Shown here one piece after another: positions 1-9,609 of a stretch of DNA of 64,000 nucleotides (its first letter is position 1; the number at the start of each line of letters is the position of its first letter). The notes under the pieces are model-generated. The model was not told the DNA's origin. It ran no database searches and worked only from the letters and a program-made list of their open reading frames with translations. The stretch is from Spirodela intermedia (taxonomy: Eukaryota > Streptophyta > Magnoliopsida > Alismatales > Araceae): assembly GCA_902729315.2 (NCBI GenBank), contig LR746281.1:2912501-2976500 (forward strand), given 5' to 3'. Position numbers and translations under genes: made by a program.

Positions 1-1572
1 TTTAACCTAAAATTTTCTTTTAGATTCATAGCTCCAAGGGCTTAATAATTAATTATAGTGATTATAAATAATTTTTCACAAAGATTATGAAGGATTTCAT
101 TGCAAGTTATTCCAAATGAAGGTATTAACTTAGAGTTTGCCTAGAAACTCAATAAAGAGGATAATGATGAAAACTTGGTGTTCTTTTATATGGAGCTTGA
201 TTGAATGTAAAAGGGATTGGTTCTTTGGTCTAGTTGAGAAAGATCACATGAAGCTTGAATTTGATTCCACAGCTTTTTACTTTTTTGTCATTTGACCAAC
301 AAGGAAAACATCTTAAATTCGTCAAGAATTTTTGACAACAAATATTAACAAGAATATCTAGATGAGATTATTAGAAACAAATTATCCATTAGGAGGGTAT
401 TGAATTGTTAGAGAAATCAAATTCAAAAACTTTTCCTATTTTTTGCTTTCTCACTGTTTAAATCCTAAAATTAGTTAGATAATCAACAAGTGAGAAACAA
501 TGCAACATAACATTTAATGATTCAAATATTCTCTATGATAAATTAAACTTATTATTATGCAACATTATATCTATAAAGCTTATTGATTTGAACAAGTTTG
601 GTAAATATTTGTTATCATGAAACCAAAATCGATAATATATATCTAGACATAAAGTAAATTTGTCAATCAAAACTTATCCACATTGCTTCAAATAAATTAT
701 GATTGTCAAGTAGACACATTGCAACTCACAATCTCAATATATAAAATAATAACTTCAATAATATGTAATATTTTAAATTATTTTCTAAATGGTTTTCATT
801 AAAGTTTAGGATATCCTAAGTAGAAGTATGAGTAGTTTGAATTAATCAATTAATTATGTATCAAGAATATAAAAAACAATGATTTATAAATATAAGTATT
901 CATAATACTAAGTTAACTTTCATACCCCTCTTTTACCAAATGAATTCTCATTGATCTTACAGGGCTAATCATTACTTTTCTACATTGACAATTTCTGCAA
1001 ATATTAATAGTTTCTACACTAGTAATTAAAGTAATAATCTCAAATACTAAAAATCTACCAAATTATAGACTTCAATATTTTGAGATTGATATGAGTTCTT
1101 TGAATTCTTATTGAGATATTTTTTATTATTTCTTTCAATTATTTCTGAATTTATATTCCATTATACTCGACACTCATATATTAACTTATACTTTCTTGTA
1201 AATATAATATAATATATTTTAACCAAGTTATTCCAAACAAGTTAGGTGAACCATAATAATATATTTTAATGAGCTCTGTATTCAATAGTAATAATAACCT
1301 GATGGGTTCTTGAAAGGACGTCAAGTTAAAAATAGAGTAGATTTTCAGTAATTCAGATGACGTGAGGAACCGCAATATTTAGACATCAATAAATAGGAGC
1401 AATCGGACTTCGTATTGATTTATAGCAAGTCAACGTCTTGCCGAAACCAAATGAGACGGAAACACTACAGTAGTCTGTTTGCTTAAATTCTCCGCCGTCG
1501 GTGCTTTGCTGTCCTCATGCGCCATCTATCCGCCCATTCGGATCTGGTTTCCTTCGTCGTGCCGCTGCCGCC
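1..1572. other. AT-rich gene-free flank and esterase leader
   Basis: No coding region is supported here. About 1-1370 is very AT-rich and contains a decayed LTR-like repeat, annotated separately. The short minus-strand ORF at 1181-1375 lies inside it and has no recognisable protein. From about 1390 the GC content rises and the stretch to 1572 is presumably the promoter and 5' leader of the esterase. I see no clear TATA box at the right distance. Confidence 0.6.
400..1230 (-). mobile_element. Decayed Ty1/copia-type LTR, copy A
   Basis: By eye this stretch aligns, in the same order, with two other AT-rich tracts near 19250-20062 and 23450-24464. Shared blocks include the AAATCCTAAAATTAGTTA-like stretch near 465 and the ATCATTACTTTTC/TAATAATCTC blocks near 970-1040. 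The orientation is inferred from copy B, where a polypurine tract adjoins the LTR start. Both ends are uncertain and no target-site duplication was found. Confidence 0.35.
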
Positions 1573-2455
1573 ATGGAAGCGGAGGATAAGGAGGACCGGC
1601 CGGAGGAGAGTCCCCATGGAAGCGTCCCCCGGGACGTCTTCGTGCTCGCCGGCCAGAGCAACATGTCCGGCCGGGGCGGCGTCCGGCAAAGGCGATGGGA
1701 CGGAGTCGTCCCGCCGGAGTGCCGCCCGCGGCCGGGCATCCTCCGCTTCTCCGCCCGCTCCCGCTGGGTGGAGGCCCGCGAGCCGCTCCACGCCGACATA
1801 GACACCGCCAAGACCTGCGGTATCGGCCCCGGCATGCCGTTCGCCGACGCCGTCATCCCCCACCTACTCCCCTCCGATGGCGGGGAGGCGGCGGCGGGTC
1901 TGGTGCCGTGCGCCGTGGGCGGCACGGCCATAAAGGAATGGGAGAGGGGAACGAGGCTGTACCAGCAGATGGTGAGGAGGGCCAGGGAAGCCGTGCGGGG
2001 CGGCGGAGAGCTGCGCGCCGTCCTCTGGTACCAGGGCGAGAGCGACGCCGCCACCGACCACTCCGCCGCCGCCTACGGCCCCAACATGGAGAAGCTCATC
2101 TGCGACCTCCGCGCAGATCTTGACCTCCCGTCGCTGCCCGTCATTCAGGCAAGCGCACCCACCCTTCCATTTTCGATCCCTCTCGTTTGTCACTGTAAGT
2201 TGACTACCAGATGTTTGACGAAATGCGCAGGTGGCGATCACCTCCGGAGAGGGACCCGGGATGGAGAAGGTGAGGCGGGCTCAGCTAGGGATGCACCTGC
2301 CCGGCGTCGTCTGTGTGGATGCCAGGGGCCTGCCGCTCAACGACGACCAGATACATCTCGCCACCGCCGCCCAGGTCACCCTCGGGCGCATGTTGGCGGA
2401 GGCCTACGTCAAGAACTTCCTAGATAAGGAGAAAGTAGAGGTGGTTGTGGGATAG
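1573..2455 (+). CDS. Probable carbohydrate esterase (SGNH/GDSL-like, At4g34215 type)
   Basis: Exons 1573-2148 and 2231-2455 join in phase 0 to give 266 aa. The family is the plant sialate O-acetylesterase-like SGNH hydrolases, thought to remove acetyl groups from carbohydrate substrates; the substrate here is unknown. Block I is GQSNMSGRGG with nucleophile Ser29. Other family motifs are GTAIKEWERG (118-126) and WYQGES (152-157), and the catalytic pair is D231-x-x-H234 in NDDQIHL. The ATG at 1573 sits in a strong GCCGCCATGG context; the in-frame upstream extension has only a GTG. No signal peptide is evident, so it is probably cytosolic. The intron is GC-AG. The C-terminus is odd: the family normally ends near AEAYxxNF, and here ten further residues (257-266) match Ty3/gypsy reverse transcriptase, whose decayed sequence continues in the same frame. 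The gene is otherwise intact, but its native stop and 3' UTR appear to have been replaced. Confidence 0.88.
2149..2230 (+). other. GC-AG intron of the esterase gene
   Basis: The 82-bp intron starts CAG|GCAAGC and ends GCGCAG|GTG. The join restores the family sequence LPVIQ-VAITSG, matching LPIIQ-VAIASG in the Arabidopsis relative as I recall it. No GT donor near 2148 gives a frame-preserving join with this conserved sequence. This is a minor splice class handled by the normal U2 spliceosome. Confidence 0.85.
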
Positions 2456-4431
2456 ACAATGCCTATCAGCCTTAAAAAACTTTGAGGATTCTTTAGATTG
2501 GCAAGTTATTACCGTGGGTTCATCACTAGCTACAGAACAACAACATGGGCTCTCACCCAACAACTAAAGCGAGATGTTTTCAAGTGGGGGGGAAGATGTA
2601 GAAACCGCCTTCCAAGCTCTCAAGGTGGCTCTGGCAATGACACATGTATTAGTCCTTTAGAATTTCTCTAAGAACTTTAAGCTCCAAGCCGACGCCTCCA
2701 ATTGAGGAGTCGGGATGGGTCTTGAAGTAGAAAAGGAGGTTCACTGCATACTTCAGCAAGACCTTGTCAACTGTTGAGAAACTGGATAGTGTCTATGAAA
2801 AGGAGCTGCTTGCAATCGTCCTTGCCATATTTAAATTTAAGTATTATTTGTTAGGTAGGTGATTCATCATATATATAGACTAGAGAAGCTGAAAATTCTT
2901 GATAAAACAGTGACAGATTCACCCTGATTATCAATGGTGGCTCTCGAAAATCATTATGTTTGACCTCAAGATTTGGTTAAAAGCTAAAGCTGAAAATAAA
3001 GCTATTGGTACTCTATCTTGAGTAATGGACTACGTTTTTCTACAAGCTACTGAGCTATTTCAGCTGGAGCTCGTCGACCTACAACAGATCACAAAGGAAA
3101 ACAATGGCGATGATAGCTTGTCTCTACGAGAAGGTGGCCCTACAGCCAGACGAATTTCTCCAATATACACAATAGTAGGGAGTTCTTTTCAATAAAGGGT
3201 AATTGATCATCTCTGAATCATCAACCTTCATTCCTAAGCTCTTTTAGGAGTTTCATTCTTCTCTACTTATCTCCAACTATTGTAAAATATTTATTGGAGA
3301 GGCATGAAGAATCACATCCGATGGTTCGTGGCAACCTACTAGGTATGTTAGAGGAATAAGACCGAATGCTTGGTGCTCAAAGGTCTCCTACAACCACTAC
3401 CAATCCTAGATCAAATTTTGAAATGCATTTTCATGGATATCATTGAAGGGTTGCTAGTCTCCAACGAGTACATTACAATTCTCATTATCATGGATCGCCT
3501 AAGTAAATACACTCATTTCTTGGCTCTATGATATCTCTTCACCATGAGAGATATTGTATTGATCTTCATCCCAAACATAATGCACCTCCTTGGGTTTCTA
3601 GAGTTGATCCTCACCGACAGAAACTAGATTATGACCCTCTTATGATAATAACTCTTCAAACTTCACGAGACCACATTCCAGTAAACAAGCTCCTACCATT
3701 TCTAAATAGATGGGCAATCAGAGGTCATCAATTGGAGCCTTGAGACTTTTCTTTGTTGTTTCACAAGGGATCATCCAAAATAATAGAGCAGCTGAATATT
3801 GTGGACCAAGTACTAGTTCAACTCCAAGTACAATGTATCAATAGGATTTTTCCTGTTCCGAGTCATCTATGGACGTAAGCCTCTTGTCCTCCTTTAGTAT
3901 AACTTTCTTTCAAGAAAAACATAGTGTTCACTAACTCCTACAGGAATGAGACCAAACACTCGACCAACTCAAGCATCATTTGACTCGGGCCAAAGCCCAT
4001 ATGAAGACACAAGCTGACCAATAGCACAAAGACATAGAATTCTAGTTGGGATACTCCGTCTTCCTCTAACTCCATCCCTACTGCCAACAGTCCCTCACAC
4101 ATCGGCCCTATGAGAAGCTGGCCCCTCAATTTTTCAGCCCATTCAATATCCTAAAACAGATTGGGTTGGGACCTACAAGCTGGAGTTACTAACTTTGTCA
4201 ACCTTCACCCAATTTTCCACGTCTCACACCTCCACCTAGACGAGGAGCTAACATGGACCATCGAGCCAATGACCATTCAGGCTATTTGACACAATCCGTC
4301 TAGACTGGAAGTCCAAATCGAGTGAAATAACATTCCTGCAACGAAACCACGTGGAAATCCACTCACATCATTCACTATCAATTTTTGAAATTTCCCCTTG
4401 AGGACACGGTGAATCTCCTAAGGGAGAGGAT
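2423..4431 (+). mobile_element. Ty3/gypsy chromovirus remnant, 3' half (RT end, RNase H, integrase, chromodomain)
   Basis: Translated fragments appear in several frames with many stops. In order they are: the end of RT (KVEVVVG, then GFFRLASYYRGFI near 2490-2530); RNase H (KLQADAS near 2690, a YEKELLAIVLA-like stretch near 2795); the integrase zinc-binding and core regions (YWKGMKNHIRWFVATC-like near 3300, MDRLSKYTHFLAL near 3490-3530); the integrase tail (HPIFHVSHLHLD near 4205); and a chromodomain-like end (NFPLEDTVNLL near 4390). A purine tract AGGGAGAGGA at 4421-4430 is the polypurine tract just before the LTR. The element starts abruptly inside RT, at the esterase C-terminus. It is dead. 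Confidence 0.85.
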
Positions 4432-5024
4432 TGTTAAGGCTCTTGCCACAAATCCATTGCCACAGGACAATGATCCTGTCAGAGAGGTGGTGCTCAAAGT
4501 AAAGACATGGAGGTGCGCATGGGACAACATACTGACAATGGCCTAGTAGTAGAAAATGATGCGGATGGTCCAACGTGATTAGATCGTGACAGCCAGCTTC
4601 TGAAATGGTCAAGCCGTTAAGATTAGATATGGAGCAATTGAACTATTAAGATCAGATATAGGGTAGTCAGGTCTCCCAAAAGGACTCAAAGGATTCAACA
4701 TTAGTGTTGACCCAATAGTCGACAAAGCTAATCTAGAAGATCAGAACCACGGGTAGAAGGGGAGGGAGAGGTCTTTTGTGGAATCTCTAAGGAGCATAGA
4801 GATCAGCTATCTCAAACTAGCCTTCTCCTTCCCTTTGATCTGAAAGAGGACTCTTCCTCTTTTGTTCCCCCTATCTCACTCTCTTGCTCTCTTACTCTCT
4901 AACTCTCTTTTGGTGTGACCCCATCTGGTTGTAACTGAGCTTGAGCTCTAGTCAAACAGATTGTTCGCAGTCAACCTTTTGCCAACTTCCCTGTCTTATT
5001 ACACTAGACCCAAGGTACCTATCA
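4432..5024 (+). repeat. LTR of the chromovirus, plus orientation (593 bp)
   Basis: It starts TGTTAAGGC directly after the polypurine tract and ends TATCA. It aligns over its whole length with the reverse complement of 7526-8115 (590 bp), with roughly three quarters to four fifths of bases matching by eye. The bases after its end, GAATTGAGCCATGG, look like a tRNA-Met primer site with a small deletion. So this LTR may once also have served as a 5' LTR, for example in a tandem copy. Confidence 0.8.
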
Positions 5025-5110
5025 GAATTGAGCCATGGCGTCAGAACAATCAAGGGCACAGAGGAGGAGGACGAGGAGGGGATTACTCCACTGGTGGGAT
5101 TGGTATCAAC
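5025..5110. other. Junction segment between the two inverted half elements
   Basis: This short stretch lies between the plus-strand LTR and the minus-strand RT. Its left end resembles a primer-binding site and leader. Its right end blends into RT on the minus strand, where the motif YLEHSVSKVDTN corresponds to the usual YLGHxxSxxGVxVDP. The exact breakpoint cannot be set by eye. Confidence 0.45.
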
Positions 5111-7525
5111 TTTCGATACCGAATGTTCTAAGTAAAAGATTCTAGATAAGCCAAAGGAGCACTAATGCAGGTTGACGTGAAGTTTGTGCTCGTTAAGGAC
5201 AATGAACACCTTGACTAGGTGTTCCTTGTGTTCCGTCTCTATTTATTATAGATTAATAGATCATCAAAGAAAATTAGAATGAACCTTTAGAGAAATGCTC
5301 CAAATAACATGTTGATGAGGGATTGGAAGGTGGTGAGGGTGTTGGAGAGGCCAAACAGCATCACACAAAATTCGAAGTGGTCTTTGTGCATTTGGAATGC
5401 CATATTGGGGATGTCTTTGGGGCTGGGCTAACCTGAATTTGAGATCCATGGAGCTCGTTCAAGAGTTCCTTAACAATTGGAATAGAAAATTGATTAGGGA
5501 TCGTGATTTTCTTGAGAGCTATGTAGTCAACACAGAACCTCCATGATCCATCCTTCTTTCATACGATTAGGGCTGGATTAAAAAAAGCACTTCGAGAATG
5601 TTGAATCACCCCCGCCTATAGTATTTTCCTAGTCTACCTTTCAATCTCGATCTTCTAATAATGTGAGTAATGAAATAGTATGAAGTTGACTAATTGTGCT
5701 CTCATAGCTAGGATGATTTAATGGTCAGCGTCATGTTGTGGAGGTAGACATTGAAAGTCTACGAAAGGTTTTGAAAACAAATTCTCAATCTTCAACTCCT
5801 AGATGGAGGGGTGTCATCTAGTTCCAATCCCATGACCTAGTACAACTTGTAGAGAAAATTACCCTAATTGATTCCGATGGCACGTGATTTGAATGTATGA
5901 GCAGTCATTACCTCCCTTTGATCGATCGACATGAAGAGTGGCCGTTCTTGCTCATATTTTAAAAGTCATCGTCAAACATTCAAAGTCTAGCTCAATTTTT
6001 TTCCAGGTCTTCATCCATTTGATCCCAAGGATAATATCCATGATGGCGAGCAACAAGACTAATGGGAACTCCTCACCAAATTCTTGATCCAACTACCTTC
6101 TTGCCAGCTCTCGTAGTCACCTGATAGGTTGCAATAGTAAAAACTGGAAGCTACTAACCTACAATTGTTAAAATTATGTGCTTCTCCACTATTGACCAAG
6201 TTGGAGACCAACTTCAATCGAATTTTGCCCTTGAATTTCAATGCACTGATAGATAGTTATTCAAGTATCTGGATTGCAACCTTGAGGTTGCTCAAGTCCT
6301 CTAAGCTAATACGTTCGCAGCTTTCAATCTCTTGAACTACTAATTTCTCTACAAGGAAATAAGATTCATTTGAAGAAAAGAGGATCAATAGTTTTCTTTT
6401 ACACATGTCTCAATGAAAATTTATCGTTGTAGTGAAAGTAGAGGCCTTATGCTTGTCGTGACTGGATCTTAACTATAGTAAGATTAATCTATTTTTGTTT
6501 TTCTAGAGCCCCTTGTTCTCAACTTCATAGGTATAGCATAAAGCGATTACTTGTGATACACCACCATTTCCTCAGTGAAGGATTTCCAACTCCGAAGCTC
6601 TCTATCACCTCACTTCTATACTTAAATCTCTTAGTTGCAAGGTATGATTTCAAGGCATTATACCTATTTCTACCAAAGTGTAAATTTTCATGTCCACTCA
6701 TTGTGTAGTCCTCATGATGACCTCTAGGCATGAAGGATTAAACATGCCCACTTATGTTTGAATATCTTTCTACAACCTTTTTAGGTACATACTTTTGAAG
6801 ATTGGTTTAATAATGTTTCTAATTAACCTTGAATATAACTCAATTTCTTCTGTGTATTCCCCCATTGTTCCTTGTTGTGTGATCTCCAGGAACTCTTGAC
6901 AGAGGGTAATGGTGGGTTTAAGGTTGAAGCGATTCAGAAGGTGAACCTTCAAATCCTCCTAGTTGCAGCATGGGCATTTGTCATCAGCCCATTTGAACTA
7001 GAAAAGAGCCCACCTCCAAACTGAGGCTAGCGATGGATAATCTCTTAAGCCCTATTAGTTTGTAAGTAGAAAAATACATTTTAGCCTTTGAATATCTAGC
7101 TCTCAAGGTCATCCTCCATTAACATCATAAGTTCTAATTGCCTCTATTGCCACTGATCTCGTGACAATATTTGGGAATTAACTCTCATTCATGAGCCTTG
7201 TAGATGATAATTGAGGAGTCATGAGAAATCCTCCTGATCTCTTCTATCACCCTAGTTAAGGTTGATTCATCCTTGACTCAATTCGTTGGGTGCCTAATCC
7301 ATTGACGAGTTGGGCTCAATCTTCTCCTTACTAGTTTACAATATGAGTTCCATTTTCTAGTGAAGCCCCTTGATTGCTTGGGTCATGGTACCCAGCAGCT
7401 ATCATTGCTCAGCTTGATCAAAGACAACCTGAAACTTGAATCCTTTGATTTCTTGTTTGAGGTGTTCCACTTTGGACTCATTGGGCTTGGGGGCCTTGAG
7501 GACTATAAGGGCTCTAATACCAAGT
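5105..7525 (-). mobile_element. Ty3/gypsy chromovirus remnant, 5' half (gag, protease, RT)
   Basis: Read leftwards on the minus strand. A primer-binding site TTGGTATTAGAGC lies at 7511-7523, next to the LTR. The gag domain is visible near 6770-6952 (LLNRFNLKPTITLCQEFLEI, then GTMGEYTEEIELYSRLI). A decayed protease active site reads NSGEAHNF (normally DSGATHNF) near 6160-6190. RT is clear at about 5130-5580: KKDGSWRFCVDYIALKKIT, then FCVMLFGLSNTLTTFQSL, then FFDDLLIY. RT ends near the VDP motif, close to where the plus-strand half begins. Many stops and frameshifts; inactive. Confidence 0.85.
7511..7523 (-). other. Primer-binding site (initiator tRNA-Met type)
   Basis: On the minus strand it reads TTGGTATTAGAGC, one base from the TGGTATCAGAGC typical of plant LTR elements primed by initiator tRNA-Met. 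It lies a few bases past the LTR end, as expected for a 5' LTR. Confidence 0.75.
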
Positions 7526-8115
7526 TGATAAGTACTTTTGGTCAAGGGTAATAAGATATGGGGAAGTTGGCTAAAACTTGATTGTGAACAATCTATTTAC
7601 TAGAGCTCAAGCTTGATTACAACTAGACAAGGTTACACAAAATAGAGAGTGAGAGAGTAAGAGAGTGAGACAAGGGGAACAAAAGAGGAAGAGTCCCAAC
7701 ATAGCTCTTCTAGATCAAGGGGAAGTGGAAGTCTAGTTCAAGATAGCTAATCTTTAGGCTCCTCAAAGACTCCAAAAAAAACACTCGCCCTTTCTACTCG
7801 TGGTTTTGATCCTATAGATTAGTTTTGTAGAGCGTTCGGTTGACACTTCTACTAAATCTGTTGAGTCCCTCTAGGAGACATGATTGCCCCATATCTAATC
7901 TTAATGGTTCAACTGCTCCATATCTGATTTTAATAGTTTGATTGTTTCAGAACTTGGCCATCACTGTCCAACAACATTGGACTGTTCATGTCATTTTCTA
8001 CTTTTAGACCATTGTTAGTTTGCTGTCCCATGCACACCTTGAGTCTTTACTTTGAGCAGCACCTCTCTAGTGGGATTGTTGTCTATGTGACAATAGATTT
8101 GTGGTGAGAGCCTCA
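7526..8115 (-). repeat. LTR of the chromovirus, minus orientation (590 bp)
   Basis: The minus strand starts TGAGGCTCTCACCAC and ends ACTTATCA, followed by the primer-binding site. It is the inverted counterpart of 4432-5024. The CT-rich stretch near 7640-7670, which pairs with 4870-4910 of the other copy, and the shared CTCAAAGTAAAGAC block anchor the alignment. Confidence 0.8.
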
Positions 8116-8248
8116 TAGTTTCTTTCACTGAAAATAGATGCTTTGTAGTTGATTCTTTCTATTTCCTTGGTTGACTGATTGATCTTCCATTGACTTTCTC
8201 AAGGTGATCAATTAATCAATGTGTTTGTTTGCTTTAGTAAGAGAGTTG

Positions 8249-8273
8249 GAGAGAGAGAGAGAGAGAGAGAGAG
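8249..8273. repeat. (GA)n microsatellite
   Basis: About 12 uninterrupted GA units in an intergenic stretch. Confidence 0.95.
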
Positions 8274-8381
8274 TTTGTTTTCTATTTCTCACAATTGTTG
8301 CTAGGTCACTTTTTAGTGATCAGTAAACTTCAATTACTAGCAAAGTTCTTTGTCAAAAGCCTTATGTCTGACCTTCTCTAA

Positions 8382-8388
<7 letters not shown>

Positions 8389-8467
<79 letters not shown>
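8389..8467. repeat. Compound (TC)n(TA)n microsatellite
   Basis: About 16 TC units run directly into about 23 TA units. A partly duplicated flank (CTAAATAGATCATGCT) follows at about 8471 and again at about 8543, so the locus has been locally duplicated. Confidence 0.95.
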
Positions 8468-8469
<2 letters not shown>

Positions 8470-9609
8470 AGCTAAATAGATCATGCTTTCTATTTCTATA
8501 TCTTACTTTATGACATAGTCTCTCTCTCTCTCTAAATAGATAGCTAAATAGATCATGCTCTCTCTCTATATATCCTACATCACACACACTCTCTTCCTCT
8601 TCATAGATACAAATATATCACCTATAATATGGATATATTGATGTGAAAAAATTATCAAAAAATTGAAATGTTTATACAAATTACTCCTTTTCTACTTTTT
8701 TCTCAAAGCTGCATTTTTTTTAAAGAACACATCAAAATACCATGTAATATTAGAAGAAAAAATTTGGACATAAAAAAAATCCCATTATTTTTTTTCACAT
8801 TTTGCAATTTTTTTACTTAGTAGGAACATTAATTATGAAAATATTAAAGGGACTTTAATTTCATATTTTAATTGACAGAATTTTTATACTCTCGTCCAAT
8901 AGATCTCTTACTATGATTTCCACGTCGGATAAGCTTCTCAGCTGGGCTGTACCTGAACGCCTGAGATCCACGTGGCCTCGCGACTCAGCAGCGCTCCGCC
9001 TCCCCGGGTGGGAACCATTAGAGAGAGAAAAATAGGGTGAATGAATTTTTATTTATTTGCGGGAGATTTCCAGAAATAGTTAAATTAAATAAGAGCAAGC
9101 AGGCCGGTGACGCCGTCGTGGAGGTCAGCCGGCTGGTTGCGCACGAAAATGAGCCGGGGCTGCCACGTGACTTGTCTGTCCACGCTCGCGAAAAGTCGGA
9201 GAGAGGAGAGACGACACGAGAAGTGGCTCCTAGAGTGGTGGGGTCCTCGGAGTGTGGTCCCCACAGGAGGCGCGTTTATCCCGCCCACCGGTCTGAAATC
9301 AACGGCGGGGGTCCACGGGAAGAGTGGACTCCACGGATTGGACGGTGTGATGGGAGGAGAGGATTAGTCGGCGCGCAAGACTCTCCGTCGAATCTTTTGC
9401 TGGAGTCATCATTTCGCCTCGCACAAAGGGGAAAGGGTCAGTTCGCACTAACGCCGAAGGAGAAAGCAAGAGAAGCGGAGGAGAGAGAGAGAGAGGGCCG
9501 AGGAGGAGGAGCAGAGCTCAAAACCCTAGCAATCTTTGCAAGGACCGTAGAGACGGAGGGGGTAGTTTGAGTATATGGACGTTGCTCGTCGAGGCTGAGC
9601 TGGGGAGGG
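8468..9609 (+). promoter_or_regulatory. Promoter and 5' leader region of the Tubby-like gene
   Basis: No gene is seen here. From about 8900 the sequence changes from AT-rich spacer to GC-rich DNA leading to the TULP start at 9610. A telo-box AAACCCTA lies at 9521-9528, a motif common near transcription starts of plant housekeeping genes. A GA-rich stretch (9476-9515) precedes it. The 177-codon open frame at 9037-9570 is rich in Arg and Gly, resembles no family, and is probably a composition artefact of the leader. Confidence 0.5.

Noticed and set aside
1501-1572. Upstream extension of the esterase frame (24 codons)
   Set aside because: It begins with GTG, has no ATG, and is not in the family. 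The ATG at 1573 has an excellent context.
1483-2241. Minus-strand and other-frame ORFs over the esterase exon
   Set aside because: They are shadows of a GC-rich real exon, with no domain of their own.
9037-9570. 177-codon ORF upstream of TULP
   Set aside because: Arg/Gly-rich with no motif, and it lies in the TULP promoter and leader. Treated as composition-driven.
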